This document shows, piece by piece, positions 1 through 7,142 of a stretch of 64,000 nucleotides of DNA. The notes below the pieces were generated by a model that had not been told where the DNA came from, did no database searches, and saw only the letters and a program-made list of their open reading frames with translations. Numbering within the stretch: position 1 is the stretch's first letter; each line of letters opens with the position of its first letter. Source of the DNA: Sphingorhabdus sp. Alg239-R122 (GTDB taxonomy: Bacteria; Pseudomonadota; Alphaproteobacteria; Sphingomonadales; Sphingomonadaceae); NCBI RefSeq assembly GCF_900537065.1, contig NZ_UNRC01000006.1, positions 56,429 through 120,428 on the forward strand, in the 5' to 3' direction. A program made the position numbers and the translations under genes.

Positions 1-213
1 CTGCGCAGCCATGTCCGCAGTGAAATCGGGCCGATTGCCACGCCCGACCACCTGCACCTGACGCCTGCACTTCCCAAGACACGTTCTGGCAAAATAATGC
101 GCCGTATCCTACGCAAAATTGCAGAGAATGACTATGGCAGCCTGGGTGATACATCGACGCTCGCCGATCCAGGTGTCGTTGACAAGCTTATCACGGGACG
201 GTTGCAAAAATAA
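1..213 (+). CDS. acs: Acetyl-CoA synthetase, C-terminal fragment
   Basis: Only the last 70 residues are in the window; the gene enters from the left edge in frame at base 1. The segment carries the C-terminal motif [11 protein letters not shown] (residues 25-35 of the fragment), typical of AMP-forming acetyl-CoA synthetase. Its lysine (K31 here) is the conserved catalytic lysine that acetylation inactivates in this family. The enzyme converts acetate, ATP and CoA to acetyl-CoA in the cytoplasm. The tail after the motif (R-R-I-L-R-K-I-A) also fits Acs. A close relative such as propionyl-CoA synthetase cannot be excluded from the tail alone. A hairpin terminator follows 48 nt downstream. Confidence 0.88.
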   Translation: MRSHVRSEIGPIATPDHLHLTPALPKTRSGKIMRRILRKIAENDYGSLGDTSTLADPGVVDKLITGRLQK

Positions 214-565
214 TATTGTGATTTTCTGGAGCTAATAATGACTAGTAGTCATGCAACAGAACATGGGTCCTGCTAGCGCAAGACCCATGTTTTGTGACTG
301 AACTTTACTGCTGGCACATCCGGATGTTCTGCCATCGCCTATGCTGGGCGCTATGCATGTGAAGCCAGCAGCACCCTATGGCTATGGCCGCAATATCAAT
401 CAACCAGATGGTGGCAAACACTCACCAAAGTGAATGACACATCTGTCTCATTTTATCTGACGACGGACATAGCATATCGAACCATCATAGATAATCTCCC
501 ACATAATCACAATACATACTATAGTTGATAAACAATAATGCATATAAACGCCAATAGTTTCTTGC
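214..565. other. Gene-poor stretch between acs and the XRE regulator
   Basis: About 350 nt without a supportable gene. It holds the acs terminator at its left end and an AT-rich right end (about 470-560) that presumably contains the promoter of the rightward XRE gene. I see no clear operator palindrome. Confidence 0.5.
261..294 (+). terminator. Rho-independent terminator of acs
   Basis: Perfect 9-bp arms (ACATGGGTC at 261-269, GACCCATGT at 282-290) enclose a 12-nt loop and run into TTTTG. The position just after the acs stop codon suggests it ends acs transcription. Confidence 0.75.
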
Positions 566-772
566 ATGGATATGCGAAAACTTGTGGGCAGGAATGTCAG
601 CCGGATCCGAAAGGAGAGGGGACTGACCCAGGAACAGCTCTCTGAGCTCTCCGGCTTATCGCAGCAATATCTTAGTGACCTGGAGCGCGGGAAGCGCAAT
701 CCGACTATCGTCACTATCCATGAAATCGCTCTTGCACTGGACGTTACGCATGTGGAGATCGTGGCGCCCTAA
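566..772 (+). CDS. XRE-family HTH transcriptional regulator, 68 aa
   Basis: A compact single-domain DNA-binding protein. Residues about 8-64 form a classic Cro/C1 helix-turn-helix: R-x-R-K-E-R-G-L-T-Q-E-Q-L-S followed by the recognition helix and Y-L-S-D-L-E-R-G-K-R-N-P. The protein has no effector domain, so it probably acts as a dimeric repressor or activator; the target is unknown. The ATG at 566 is taken as the start, and a second ATG two codons later is possible. Small solitary XRE proteins of this kind are also found as antitoxins or controller proteins, but no toxin or restriction gene lies next to it. The four genes to the right run on the opposite strand, convergent with it. Confidence 0.85.
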   Translation: MDMRKLVGRNVSRIRKERGLTQEQLSELSGLSQQYLSDLERGKRNPTIVTIHEIALALDVTHVEIVAP

Positions 773-784
773 GCAATATGAGTA

Positions 785-848
785 GCCCCTTTATGAGCAG
801 CTATATAGTATTGGCACGTTTACATAATAGCTGGCTGCAACATAGAGG
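785..848 (+). repeat. Diverged ~63-bp direct repeat, left copy
   Basis: Matches 2760-2822 with conserved blocks ATGAGCAGCTATAT, GTTT-CA-AATA and GGCTGCA-CA. It lies in the convergent gap after the XRE gene. An ATG in the repeat (793) opens a 32-codon frame ending at 891. Differences between copies include synonymous third-base changes in that frame, so the repeat may be the start of a duplicated small gene. Confidence 0.7.
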
Positions 849-897
849 GCGGGGCATTAGCGTTATAGTGACCGGTATTAAACTTACGTAATGTTGA

Positions 898-1356
898 TTA
901 GATTAACTCGGTCTGCACCCATCGTTCAATAGAGTGTTGCGCTTTATCGGTAAGTTCTAAAAAAATTCTCCGACTATCACGTCTATCAGGCCTTCGCCGA
1001 AGCAGCTCAAATTCTACGAGCATATCAATATACCGAAGAGCTGTGGTAGCCGGCACTTTGGAAGCAATACAGGCGCTGGAAATACAAATGGCATTACCTG
1101 ATGCTTGAGTTACATAAATATCCAGTAAAATGTCCCAGGCAGGTTCTCCAAAAAGGCCAGTAGGAAAATATTTTTGACGTGCAGTCCTCTCGTGAAGGTG
1201 AGTCGCTGCCTTATTTGCGTACATAAGTTTAGTAGAAAGTTGCTGGTTAGCGTCCAGTCCATGGCCCGCGAGCTCAGCAAAAAATAATGACGCGTCCGAA
1301 AGCGTCTCCGCTATCTTCGTAAGGTCTATACTATTCGGCACACTCCTTTGAGTCAC
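898..1356 (-). CDS. MarR-like winged-helix regulator
   Basis: 152 residues from the GTG at 1356. The C-terminal half (about 70-145) reads as a MarR winged helix: a helix ending in P-A-T-T-A-L-R-Y-I-D-M-L, then the wing L-L-R-R-R-P-D-R-R-D-S-R-R-I-F-L-E-L-T-D-K-A, which is diagnostic for the family. The N-terminal ~65 residues are poorly conserved and may carry the dimerisation or sensing part. The coding region overlaps the 3' end of the upstream membrane-protein gene by 26 nt, implying translational coupling; an internal GTG at 1341 is a possible alternative start. The ligand is unknown. It sits in a leftward set with two small proteins and a LuxR-HTH protein, so it may control that set. Confidence 0.72.
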   Translation of the reverse strand: MTQRSVPNSIDLTKIAETLSDASLFFAELAGHGLDANQQLSTKLMYANKAATHLHERTARQKYFPTGLFGEPAWDILLDIYVTQASGNAICISSACIASKVPATTALRYIDMLVEFELLRRRPDRRDSRRIFLELTDKAQHSIERWVQTELI

Positions 1357-1768
1357 CTGGCTGTGCCAAGTTGGATGACTGATCCATTGCTATTCCGATA
1401 ACCATAGCCAGTAAACCAGGAATTGCCCAAAAACCTCCTAACGCTTGATAAATGCTTGCTGCAAAACTTGCCGAAAATAGTGTTGCCATATGCGTTGCCA
1501 CGGTATTCACCTGGAAAGCTGCCACCCAAAGCGGCCAATAAGCCTTGCTGGAAAGGGCAATGGCTAGCATTGCCATAAGCGTAATCAAATCGATCACCAT
1601 AACTATGAACTGTGTCTCTAGCCAACTGTCCGTCTCCTGCCCGGTGAGTGAGAGCAATGAAGCGCAAAGGATTACCAGAGAGGCCCTTCTGCCATCACGG
1701 CCTCCAGCGAATGATGCATATGTGCAACTTAGAATGACCAGCATCCAGAAAAAGATTACGATTTCCAT
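1331..1768 (-). CDS. Small integral membrane protein of unknown function
   Basis: 145 residues with about four hydrophobic segments (near residues 2-18, 30-43, 53-72 and 100-128). There is a short basic loop A-G-G-R-D-G-R-R after the first segment and a polar tail. I recognise no family. It is followed directly by the MarR-like gene, which overlaps its end, and lies in the same leftward group as the DUF-like 114-aa protein and the LuxR-HTH protein, so a shared membrane-linked signalling or stress role is possible but not shown. The start at ATG 1768 is the first in frame; its Shine-Dalgarno is weak. Confidence 0.6.
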   Translation of the reverse strand: MEIVIFFWMLVILSCTYASFAGGRDGRRASLVILCASLLSLTGQETDSWLETQFIVMVIDLITLMAMLAIALSSKAYWPLWVAAFQVNTVATHMATLFSASFAASIYQALGGFWAIPGLLAMVIGIAMDQSSNLAQPGDSKECAE

Positions 1769-1826
1769 TCAAGAAGTCCATGACTTTGCCTCTCAATGGT
1801 CAAGGTAGATTGCGGTAATATCCTAG

Positions 1827-2171
1827 TTACGCACGGTGAACGTCAGCTTCTCTCAGCTTTGCGCTTTCATTCCCCAATCCACCCGGGCAACCATAGCCTA
1901 CCTCAGCAAGAGATGATTGAGCCTGGACTTTACCTAAGGTCCTAACTGTATCCGCCATTTTTGCGCGCCCCGAGATGATTAGACTAATCGCATCGGCTGT
2001 TGAACCCAGGAGTTGCTGGCTTGTATGAATGGGTAGTCTGCTGTCTCTGCTGCCTTCAACCAACGATGTGATAAGCGCAGTCCCATCCAACAGGGCGGCA
2101 TCTATCGATTTGCAAACCCTTTGTGTGTCTGTTGCAACAATGGATCCAGTTGTCTCACTTATTTCAAACAT
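1827..2171 (-). CDS. Conserved-type small protein of unknown function, 114 aa
   Basis: The start is set at ATG 2171 because a strong AAGGGGAA ribosome site lies 5 nt upstream; a GTG 15 nt earlier would put that site inside the gene. The protein is soluble, rich in Ser/Thr/Ala, with a repeated short helical pattern (A-L-L-D-G-T-A-L-I-T-S-L-V-E then T-S-Q-Q-L-L-G-S-T-A-D-A-I-S-L-I). No domain is recognised. The pattern suggests a helical bundle. It lies between the LuxR-HTH gene upstream and the membrane-protein gene downstream, all leftward, so it is probably part of that operon. Confidence 0.55.
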   Translation of the reverse strand: MFEISETTGSIVATDTQRVCKSIDAALLDGTALITSLVEGSRDSRLPIHTSQQLLGSTADAISLIISGRAKMADTVRTLGKVQAQSSLAEVGYGCPGGLGNESAKLREADVHRA

Positions 2172-2221
2172 AGCTTCCCCTTTCACGCAAATAGCGTGTT
2201 ATTTCTGCTCGACTATTCGAG

Positions 2222-2677
2222 TTAGCTAAATACGGCCAAAACACCTGAGGTTATGAGCGCGATGGCAGTGAAAATTACCAAAGAAATTACTGCTATCTGC
2301 AATATGCCCAAAACCCTGCGTCCTGTTTCTAGCTGATTTGGCTTACCTCCGAGTAACGGCAATGTGAACATTTGGCGAAACAAAGACCTTTGCTCATTTT
2401 GTTCCGACGCTCTCAGGTTACTTGATTTTTGCGGGTCGGCAATGGACTCCGGCTGACTAGGTAATTTCTGCCTAGATGCACTGTCTCGAAAAAATCGAGC
2501 TGCTTCTGCTCTGTTTGCAGCCTGCAAAACGGTAACAGCAGCATGTAGATGATTATCGACTGTTGATGGGGAGATATCAAGAAGGCGCGCGATTTCTTTC
2601 GATGTATAGCCATCACCTACCAACCTCAGACAATCTTTCTGACGATCAGTTAGCTTTTCGATTCTACTTGGCCCCAT
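2222..2677 (-). CDS. LuxR-type HTH protein with C-terminal membrane anchor
   Basis: 151 residues. Residues about 6-60 are a GerE/LuxR helix-turn-helix: L-T-D-R-Q-K-D-C-L-R-L-V-G-D-G-Y-T-S-K-E-I-A, then I-S-P-S-T-V-D-N-H-L. A polar linker of about 60 residues follows, and a single hydrophobic segment (about 124-147) closes the protein. The order is unusual: the DNA-binding domain is first and a tail anchor last, with no receiver or autoinducer domain. It would tether DNA binding to the inner membrane. It is the first gene of the leftward set ending with the MarR-like gene. The start ATG 2677 precedes the first HTH residues closely, as expected. Confidence 0.8.
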   Translation of the reverse strand: MGPSRIEKLTDRQKDCLRLVGDGYTSKEIARLLDISPSTVDNHLHAAVTVLQAANRAEAARFFRDSASRQKLPSQPESIADPQKSSNLRASEQNEQRSLFRQMFTLPLLGGKPNQLETGRRVLGILQIAVISLVIFTAIALITSGVLAVFS

Positions 2678-3178
2678 ATTCTGATGCTAGAATTACAAAT
2701 TTGTAATGTCCACATACTCAATTTGGCTCAGCTTCATTGCCTTATACAATATTTGATCCGCCCCCTTATGAGCAGCTATATGGAGTTAGTGGGTTTGCAC
2801 AATACACGGCTGCACCAAGAGGTTGAGCATCCTACACATAAGATAACTTATCAACTGTCCGCAAACGACTGCTTTGCGCCCCAATGTCGGTCATTGCCCT
2901 TTAAGTCAACGCAGTCCAAAAGCAGACGTCCTGCGTATGCTGCACGGTCCGACAGCTCAATCTAATAGGTTTTCCTAAGGCCGTGGTCTTGGCTTCTCTG
3001 ACAGGTTGCATTCTCAAGGCGATATTGTCCAGCCTTAAGAGCTTGATCAACATAAATGTTTTACGGATGTGTGCGAAATGGAATACGGCAGTATTTTACC
3101 AAAGAAGCCATAAAATGGGTGCTCGCATTAATGAAAACGGCCGCTTTAGGGACCGAATATATACTGTTGTCAATTTGA
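2678..3178. other. Long intergenic stretch before the zinc operon
   Basis: About 500 nt with no gene I can support. It contains the right copy of the ~63-bp repeat (2760-2822), an open frame from ATG 2768 to 2965 that begins with that repeat, and at about 2860-2950 a degenerate GTCCGC / CGGTCATTGCC segment resembling the interspersed intergenic remnants common in sphingomonads. The promoter of the zinc operon lies at its right end. Confidence 0.5.
2760..2822 (+). repeat. Diverged ~63-bp direct repeat, right copy
   Basis: Partner of 785-848, about 1.97 kb away; the pair brackets the leftward MarR/membrane/unknown/LuxR gene set. The in-frame ATG is at 2768, and the peptide shares M-S-S-Y-x-x-L-x-x-L-H-N-x-x-L with the left copy. 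Confidence 0.7.
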
Positions 3179-3201
3179 TCAATGTAATATAGTTACATTG
3201 A
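3179..3201. promoter_or_regulatory. Zur-type operator overlapping promoter and start region
   Basis: Perfect palindrome with 9-bp arms and a 5-bp centre: TCAATGTAA, TATAG, TTACATTGA. It resembles the AATGTTATA-type half sites of Zur operators (one to two mismatches per half). It ends one base before the ATG at 3203. A -10-like TATAGT (3188-3193) lies inside it, with TTGTCA at 3167-3172 as a candidate -35 at 15-bp spacing. Transcription would then start near the ATG, which has no Shine-Dalgarno, so the first message may be leaderless. A Zur-like gene is present downstream in the same operon. Confidence 0.72.
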
Positions 3202-3202
3202 A

Positions 3203-3511
3203 ATGAAATTATCCTCGCATCGATTCAGGCGTAGATTTGCAGGCACCTTTTGGCTGCCTGTTGTTCTGTGTGTTTTGATGCTTGGCCAGATCATTGCGGC
3301 GGGGCACACGCACGAAAATCAATTTGACGCATCTCTGGAAACAGAATGTGCAATTTGTTCTTACGCAGCACAAAATGATGATTTTGATGTACCAAAGCCC
3401 ATAAGCGTTCAGGCTATCGAAGTTTCACATTCATGGTTTCCTGATGCGGTAAGCTGGCAGCCTGTCACTGTTACTTTCCAAGCAAAGGCGCGCGCGCCCC
3501 CTTATTTCTGA
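3203..3511 (+). CDS. DUF2946-like small secreted or membrane-anchored protein
   Basis: 102 residues. A basic N-terminus (R-F-R-R-R-F) and one hydrophobic segment (about 15-33) act as signal or anchor, followed by H35-T-H37, then C49-A-I-C52 and a C-terminal A-R-A-P-P. This His/Cys layout and the end are typical of DUF2946-type proteins that often precede TonB receptor genes in metal loci. A periplasmic metal-binding role is plausible but unproven. It is the first gene after the Zur-type palindrome and has no ribosome site, compatible with leaderless translation. A 173-nt gap separates it from the DUF1826 gene. Confidence 0.7.
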   Translation: MKLSSHRFRRRFAGTFWLPVVLCVLMLGQIIAAGHTHENQFDASLETECAICSYAAQNDDFDVPKPISVQAIEVSHSWFPDAVSWQPVTVTFQAKARAPPYF

Positions 3512-3684
3512 CGTCTGGTTGCAAACCGGCCGCAGCGTATCGCTGTACGGCCGCGTGTAACTGACTTTCCAAATATTATCAGCTGTCTGATCCGCTCGGG
3601 TCAGGCGCATTTTCTTTGGTTATACAGGAATGTAATAATGAATAATTCGAAAGTTGCGCACTTGATACTGGGTAGCCCTGTATC

Positions 3685-4212
3685 ATGAATTGCGCAGAGC
3701 TTGTCATTGACTGGGACGCAATCCGCGATCCGGCTTGCAGTATTCTTATTGAGCCGCGAATGCCCCCAATATCGGACATAAGCATAGAGGAGCTTTTAAG
3801 AGAGGCACCTTTTTCTTGGTATGTGGAAGGCACTTTGGATGAGGTCCAGGCAGACCTGATCACGTTACCTGGCGACATGCGGATCGACATTTCGAATCTC
3901 GGATCGCGTTTTATGAAACTGATGCACGTTGATAAACTGCGTGTCCGTATTGAAGGTGTCACCGGCAATGCCTGCAAGAAACTCCATGCCGATTATACCG
4001 ACCTGCGTCTGATTACAACATATGCTGGCGCAGGCACGGATTATGCGCCGCAAAATGATCGCCGTCTTGAACGCATGCCCACGGGTGCGGTTGGGCTGTT
4101 CAAAGGTAAGCTGTTCGGCAATGGGCACACCCCATGCCTGCATCGCTCTCCACCAATTGAAGGCACGAATGAAGCACGTCTCGTGCTGGTTATCGACACG
4201 CCTGAAAAATAG
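3685..4212 (+). CDS. DUF1826 family protein
   Basis: 175 residues. The N-terminal part has I-R-D-P-A-C-S-I-L. The middle has the R-V-R-I-E-G-V-T-G-N-A-C-K-K-L-H-x-D core, and the end has the family hallmark C-L-H-R-S-P-P-I with R-L-V-L-V-I-D. Biochemical function is unknown; I recall DUF1826 genes accompanying zinc-responsive COG0523/Zur loci, which fits this operon. An in-frame TAG just upstream fixes the start at ATG 3685. That ATG overlaps the stop of a 16-codon leader frame (3637-3688) that has its own AGGAA site, so translation may be coupled to the leader. Confidence 0.78.
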   Translation: MNCAELVIDWDAIRDPACSILIEPRMPPISDISIEELLREAPFSWYVEGTLDEVQADLITLPGDMRIDISNLGSRFMKLMHVDKLRVRIEGVTGNACKKLHADYTDLRLITTYAGAGTDYAPQNDRRLERMPTGAVGLFKGKLFGNGHTPCLHRSPPIEGTNEARLVLVIDTPEK

Positions 4213-4253
4213 AAATTTCATGCAATTTGAATAATAATATCAGGGAATTTATA

Positions 4254-6404
4254 ATGAAATACATATTCTTTCTAGCGACAGCATCCATCGCTTTCACGCC
4301 AGTTGCACCTGCATTCGCCCAAGACAGTGAAAATGATGAAGCCGAAATTGTCGTATCGGGTGTTCGCCCGGCCTATCGAGGTGATTTCGAAGAGCTTGAA
4401 ATTCCTCAGGCAGACCAAATCATTGATCAGGAAACACTGCGCGACGCAGGTGTAGTTGATTTGAATGCTGCTCTAGACCTGTCGGCTTCGGTGTCGCGGC
4501 AGAACAACTTTGGCGGACTGTGGAATAGCTTCTCCATCCGGGGCTTTTCGGGTGACATCAACCTGCCGAGCAACTTCCTCGTCAATGGCTTTAATGCGGG
4601 TCGCGGGTTTGGCGGGCCGCGCGATATTTCAGGGATTGAGGCTGTTGAGGTCCTAAAAGGTCCGCGCTCTGCGGTTTACGGGCGCGGTGAGCCCGGTGGC
4701 ACCATTAACCTGATCACCAAACGCCCACAGCTCGAGACATCGGGCTACGTTCAATTTCAAGGCGGCTCTTTCGATTTCTATCGCGGCGACATTGATCTGC
4801 AGACCACCCTCGGGGATAATGTTGGAGTCAGGATCGCAGGATTCTACGAAGATGCTGGGAGCTTTCGAGGGCCCAAGGAAACGCAAAAATATGGGTTCTA
4901 CCCGTCGGTGCGTTTTGACATAGGGGAAAGCTCGATCTTGACCTATGAACTGGAATACACCTCACAGGAATTGCCACAGGATCGCGGTGTCATCTTTTCC
5001 GATCAGTTCGGTTTCTCGCCGCGCAGATTGTTCACAGGTGAACCCGATGCGCTCATCGACACCGAGGTTCTGGGTCATCAGTTAGAGTTCCAGCACAACT
5101 TCAGCGACGATTGGAGTGTTCTTGTCGGTGCGGGATACAGGGAGACATCGCTTGTCGGAGATGCGTATGAGAATAATTTTGGCAGCCGTCAGCCTTATCT
5201 GATCGATGGTGAAACCATTTCGCGTTTTTTCCGGTTCAGGGACTATGAAGCGGATTATCTGGCTCTGCGCGCTGAACTAACAGGTGAGTTCAACACCGGG
5301 GGTATTCGTCACCGTGTGATCGTAGGTGTGGATTATGATGAGTTCGACAACGATCAGATAGCCAATCGTTTTCGCCAAGGCGGTATTGGCGGAGCGCCGA
5401 GCAGCTCGCTCGATCCGCAGACCTATCTGTTGATCGATGTGGATAATCCGCAATATGGCCTCTATCCGCGACCGATTCCAGCCGCGCAGATTGACCGACT
5501 GGAAACGACCAGCGGTTTCGGTTTCTACATTCAGGACCAGATCGATCTGACTGATAAACTTCAGTTTCGTTTTGGCGGCCGGTTTGACGATTTCGAGCAA
5601 AAACTGATCAACCGGCGCAGTGATCCTGCGGCTGTGAACGAATCTTCCAACAGTGCATTCTCGCCGCAGGCGGGCATCGTTTTTCGTGCAACCGGCGGGG
5701 TCAGTTTATACGCCTCCTACGGGGAAGGCATCCGCCAACTCTCTGGTACCGATTTTGAGGGAACATCGTTCGACCCGAACAAATCGACATCGCTAGAGGC
5801 AGGTATCAAACTTGACCTTGGCACAGTGTTTTCCGGAGTGCAGGGGTCGGCCTCTGCCACCGTCTTTGACGTCGATCAGAGCAACATTCTTATCTTTGAT
5901 TCCCGTCCAGAGGCAGCCGGAGAATTAATTCCGGCCGGCGAGGCGCGCAGCCGCGGACTGGAACTGGATGCCAATGCCAGCTTCGATAGTGGCCTGCGTG
6001 TCTGGTTCTCCTACGCGTATACTGATGCGGAATATACGAATAGCGGCACCGACTCGGCGACTTTTACAACATTTGACCCGGGCGAGCCGCTGATCAACTC
6101 GCCCGATCATCAGCTGAGCCTGCAGGCATCGCAGAGCTTTGCAATCGCTGACCTTGCCGCACAAATTGGCGGAGGTGTCCTTTATGTTGGTGAACGAAAC
6201 GGTGAAGTGGGCGGCGATTTTGTTTTGCCAGATTACACAACTATCCGTCTGTTCGGTCAGATTGAACCGATCGAAAACCTGGCGATCCGCCTTGATATCG
6301 ATAATCTGTTCGACGAGACCTTTTACACGGATTCCTTTGCCAATGTCTGGGTGCAACCGGGCGCTCCAAGAACAGTACGCGTTTCCGCTCGTTTCAAATT
6401 TTAA
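4254..6404 (+). CDS. TonB-dependent outer-membrane receptor of the zinc operon
   Basis: 716 residues. The start ATG 4254 has AGGGA 8 nt upstream and begins a clear signal peptide (M-K-Y-I-F-F-L-A ... A-F-A-Q-D). The plug domain (about 25-150) contains V-E-V-L-K-G-P-R-S-A-V-Y-G-R-G-E-P-G-G, typical of siderophore-type receptors; the rest is a 22-strand barrel ending in aromatic F-K-F. It would import a chelate or metal complex across the outer membrane using TonB. The siderophore-type plug alone would suggest iron, but the operon has a Zur-like gene and a Zur-type operator, so a zinc-complex substrate is my preferred inference. The ABC ATPase gene starts 18 nt downstream. Confidence 0.9.
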   Translation: MKYIFFLATASIAFTPVAPAFAQDSENDEAEIVVSGVRPAYRGDFEELEIPQADQIIDQETLRDAGVVDLNAALDLSASVSRQNNFGGLWNSFSIRGFSGDINLPSNFLVNGFNAGRGFGGPRDISGIEAVEVLKGPRSAVYGRGEPGGTINLITKRPQLETSGYVQFQGGSFDFYRGDIDLQTTLGDNVGVRIAGFYEDAGSFRGPKETQKYGFYPSVRFDIGESSILTYELEYTSQELPQDRGVIFSDQFGFSPRRLFTGEPDALIDTEVLGHQLEFQHNFSDDWSVLVGAGYRETSLVGDAYENNFGSRQPYLIDGETISRFFRFRDYEADYLALRAELTGEFNTGGIRHRVIVGVDYDEFDNDQIANRFRQGGIGGAPSSSLDPQTYLLIDVDNPQYGLYPRPIPAAQIDRLETTSGFGFYIQDQIDLTDKLQFRFGGRFDDFEQKLINRRSDPAAVNESSNSAFSPQAGIVFRATGGVSLYASYGEGIRQLSGTDFEGTSFDPNKSTSLEAGIKLDLGTVFSGVQGSASATVFDVDQSNILIFDSRPEAAGELIPAGEARSRGLELDANASFDSGLRVWFSYAYTDAEYTNSGTDSATFTTFDPGEPLINSPDHQLSLQASQSFAIADLAAQIGGGVLYVGERNGEVGGDFVLPDYTTIRLFGQIEPIENLAIRLDIDNLFDETFYTDSFANVWVQPGAPRTVRVSARFKF

Positions 6405-6422
6405 GAATAGGAAGGTAGAGTT

Positions 6423-7142
6423 ATGACATCTCCGCTTGAAGCTCGCTCGCTCTCGCTGGTACGCGAAGGGAATACAGTTCTTGACGATGTTTCTTTTACA
6501 GTCGCCCAAGGAGAGATATTCGCTTTACTGGGCGGTAATGGTGCGGGTAAATCGAGCACTTTACTGACCTTTCTCGGCTTTCTCGAGCCTTCGGGCGGCG
6601 ATATACTGGTCAACGGAACCAGTGTTGGCAGTGATGTTGCTCTGGCGCGCTCAGCTATTGCTTATCTGCCGGAAGCTGCTGCGCTTTACGGACATATGAC
6701 CGCTTATGAAAATCTCGATTATTTTCTCGATTTGGCGGACAAGCTAGCCAGTCAGGCTGAAATAGATGCGGCACTAGAGCGTGTAGCATTACTCGTAGAG
6801 GCGCGGTCCCGGCGATTGCAATCCTATTCCAAGGGGATGCGGCAAAAGACGGCAATCGCGCTTGCGCTGCTTCGCGAGACGCCGATCCTACTACTTGATG
6901 AGCCAACATCGGGTCTTGATCCCATTGCCATCGATGAGTTTCACGATTTGGTCAAGGCGCTCGCTGAGGGCGGCCAAACTATCTTGATGGTGACGCATGA
7001 TGTTTATGGTGCATGTCAGGTCGCGGATCGGGTGGGCCTGCTCCGACGGGGCAAGCTTGTTGGCAGTTTTGCAGCCGAGAATAACAAGCGGATAAACACC
7101 GAAGCCGTGCATGCAGCATTTGCAGAGCGAGAAGCAGTATGA
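6423..7142 (+). CDS. ABC transporter ATPase (ABC-2 type)
   Basis: 239 residues. Walker A G-G-N-G-A-G-K-S (37-44), signature S-K-G-M-R-Q (136-141), Walker B I-L-L-L-D-E (155-160), D-loop S-G-L-D (163-166) and switch H192 are all present, so it should hydrolyse ATP. The Q-loop position reads Y-L-P-E, common in the CcmA/NosF-like ABC-2 branch. It is the only ATPase in the operon and should energise the two following permeases; the next gene overlaps it by 4 nt (ATGA). The ABC-2 class usually exports or does membrane work rather than binding-protein-dependent import, and no periplasmic binding protein gene is present. Confidence 0.92.
   Translation: MTSPLEARSLSLVREGNTVLDDVSFTVAQGEIFALLGGNGAGKSSTLLTFLGFLEPSGGDILVNGTSVGSDVALARSAIAYLPEAAALYGHMTAYENLDYFLDLADKLASQAEIDAALERVALLVEARSRRLQSYSKGMRQKTAIALALLRETPILLLDEPTSGLDPIAIDEFHDLVKALAEGGQTILMVTHDVYGACQVADRVGLLRRGKLVGSFAAENNKRINTEAVHAAFAEREAV

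Noticed and set aside
2983-3192. Rightward 69-codon frame before the zinc operon
   Set aside because: No ribosome site, no domain, and it runs into the Zur-type operator.
4254-6404. Iron-siderophore locus under Fur
   Set aside because: The receptor plug is siderophore-like, but the operator type, the Zur-like Cys pattern and DUF1826 favour zinc; kept as the alternative to test.
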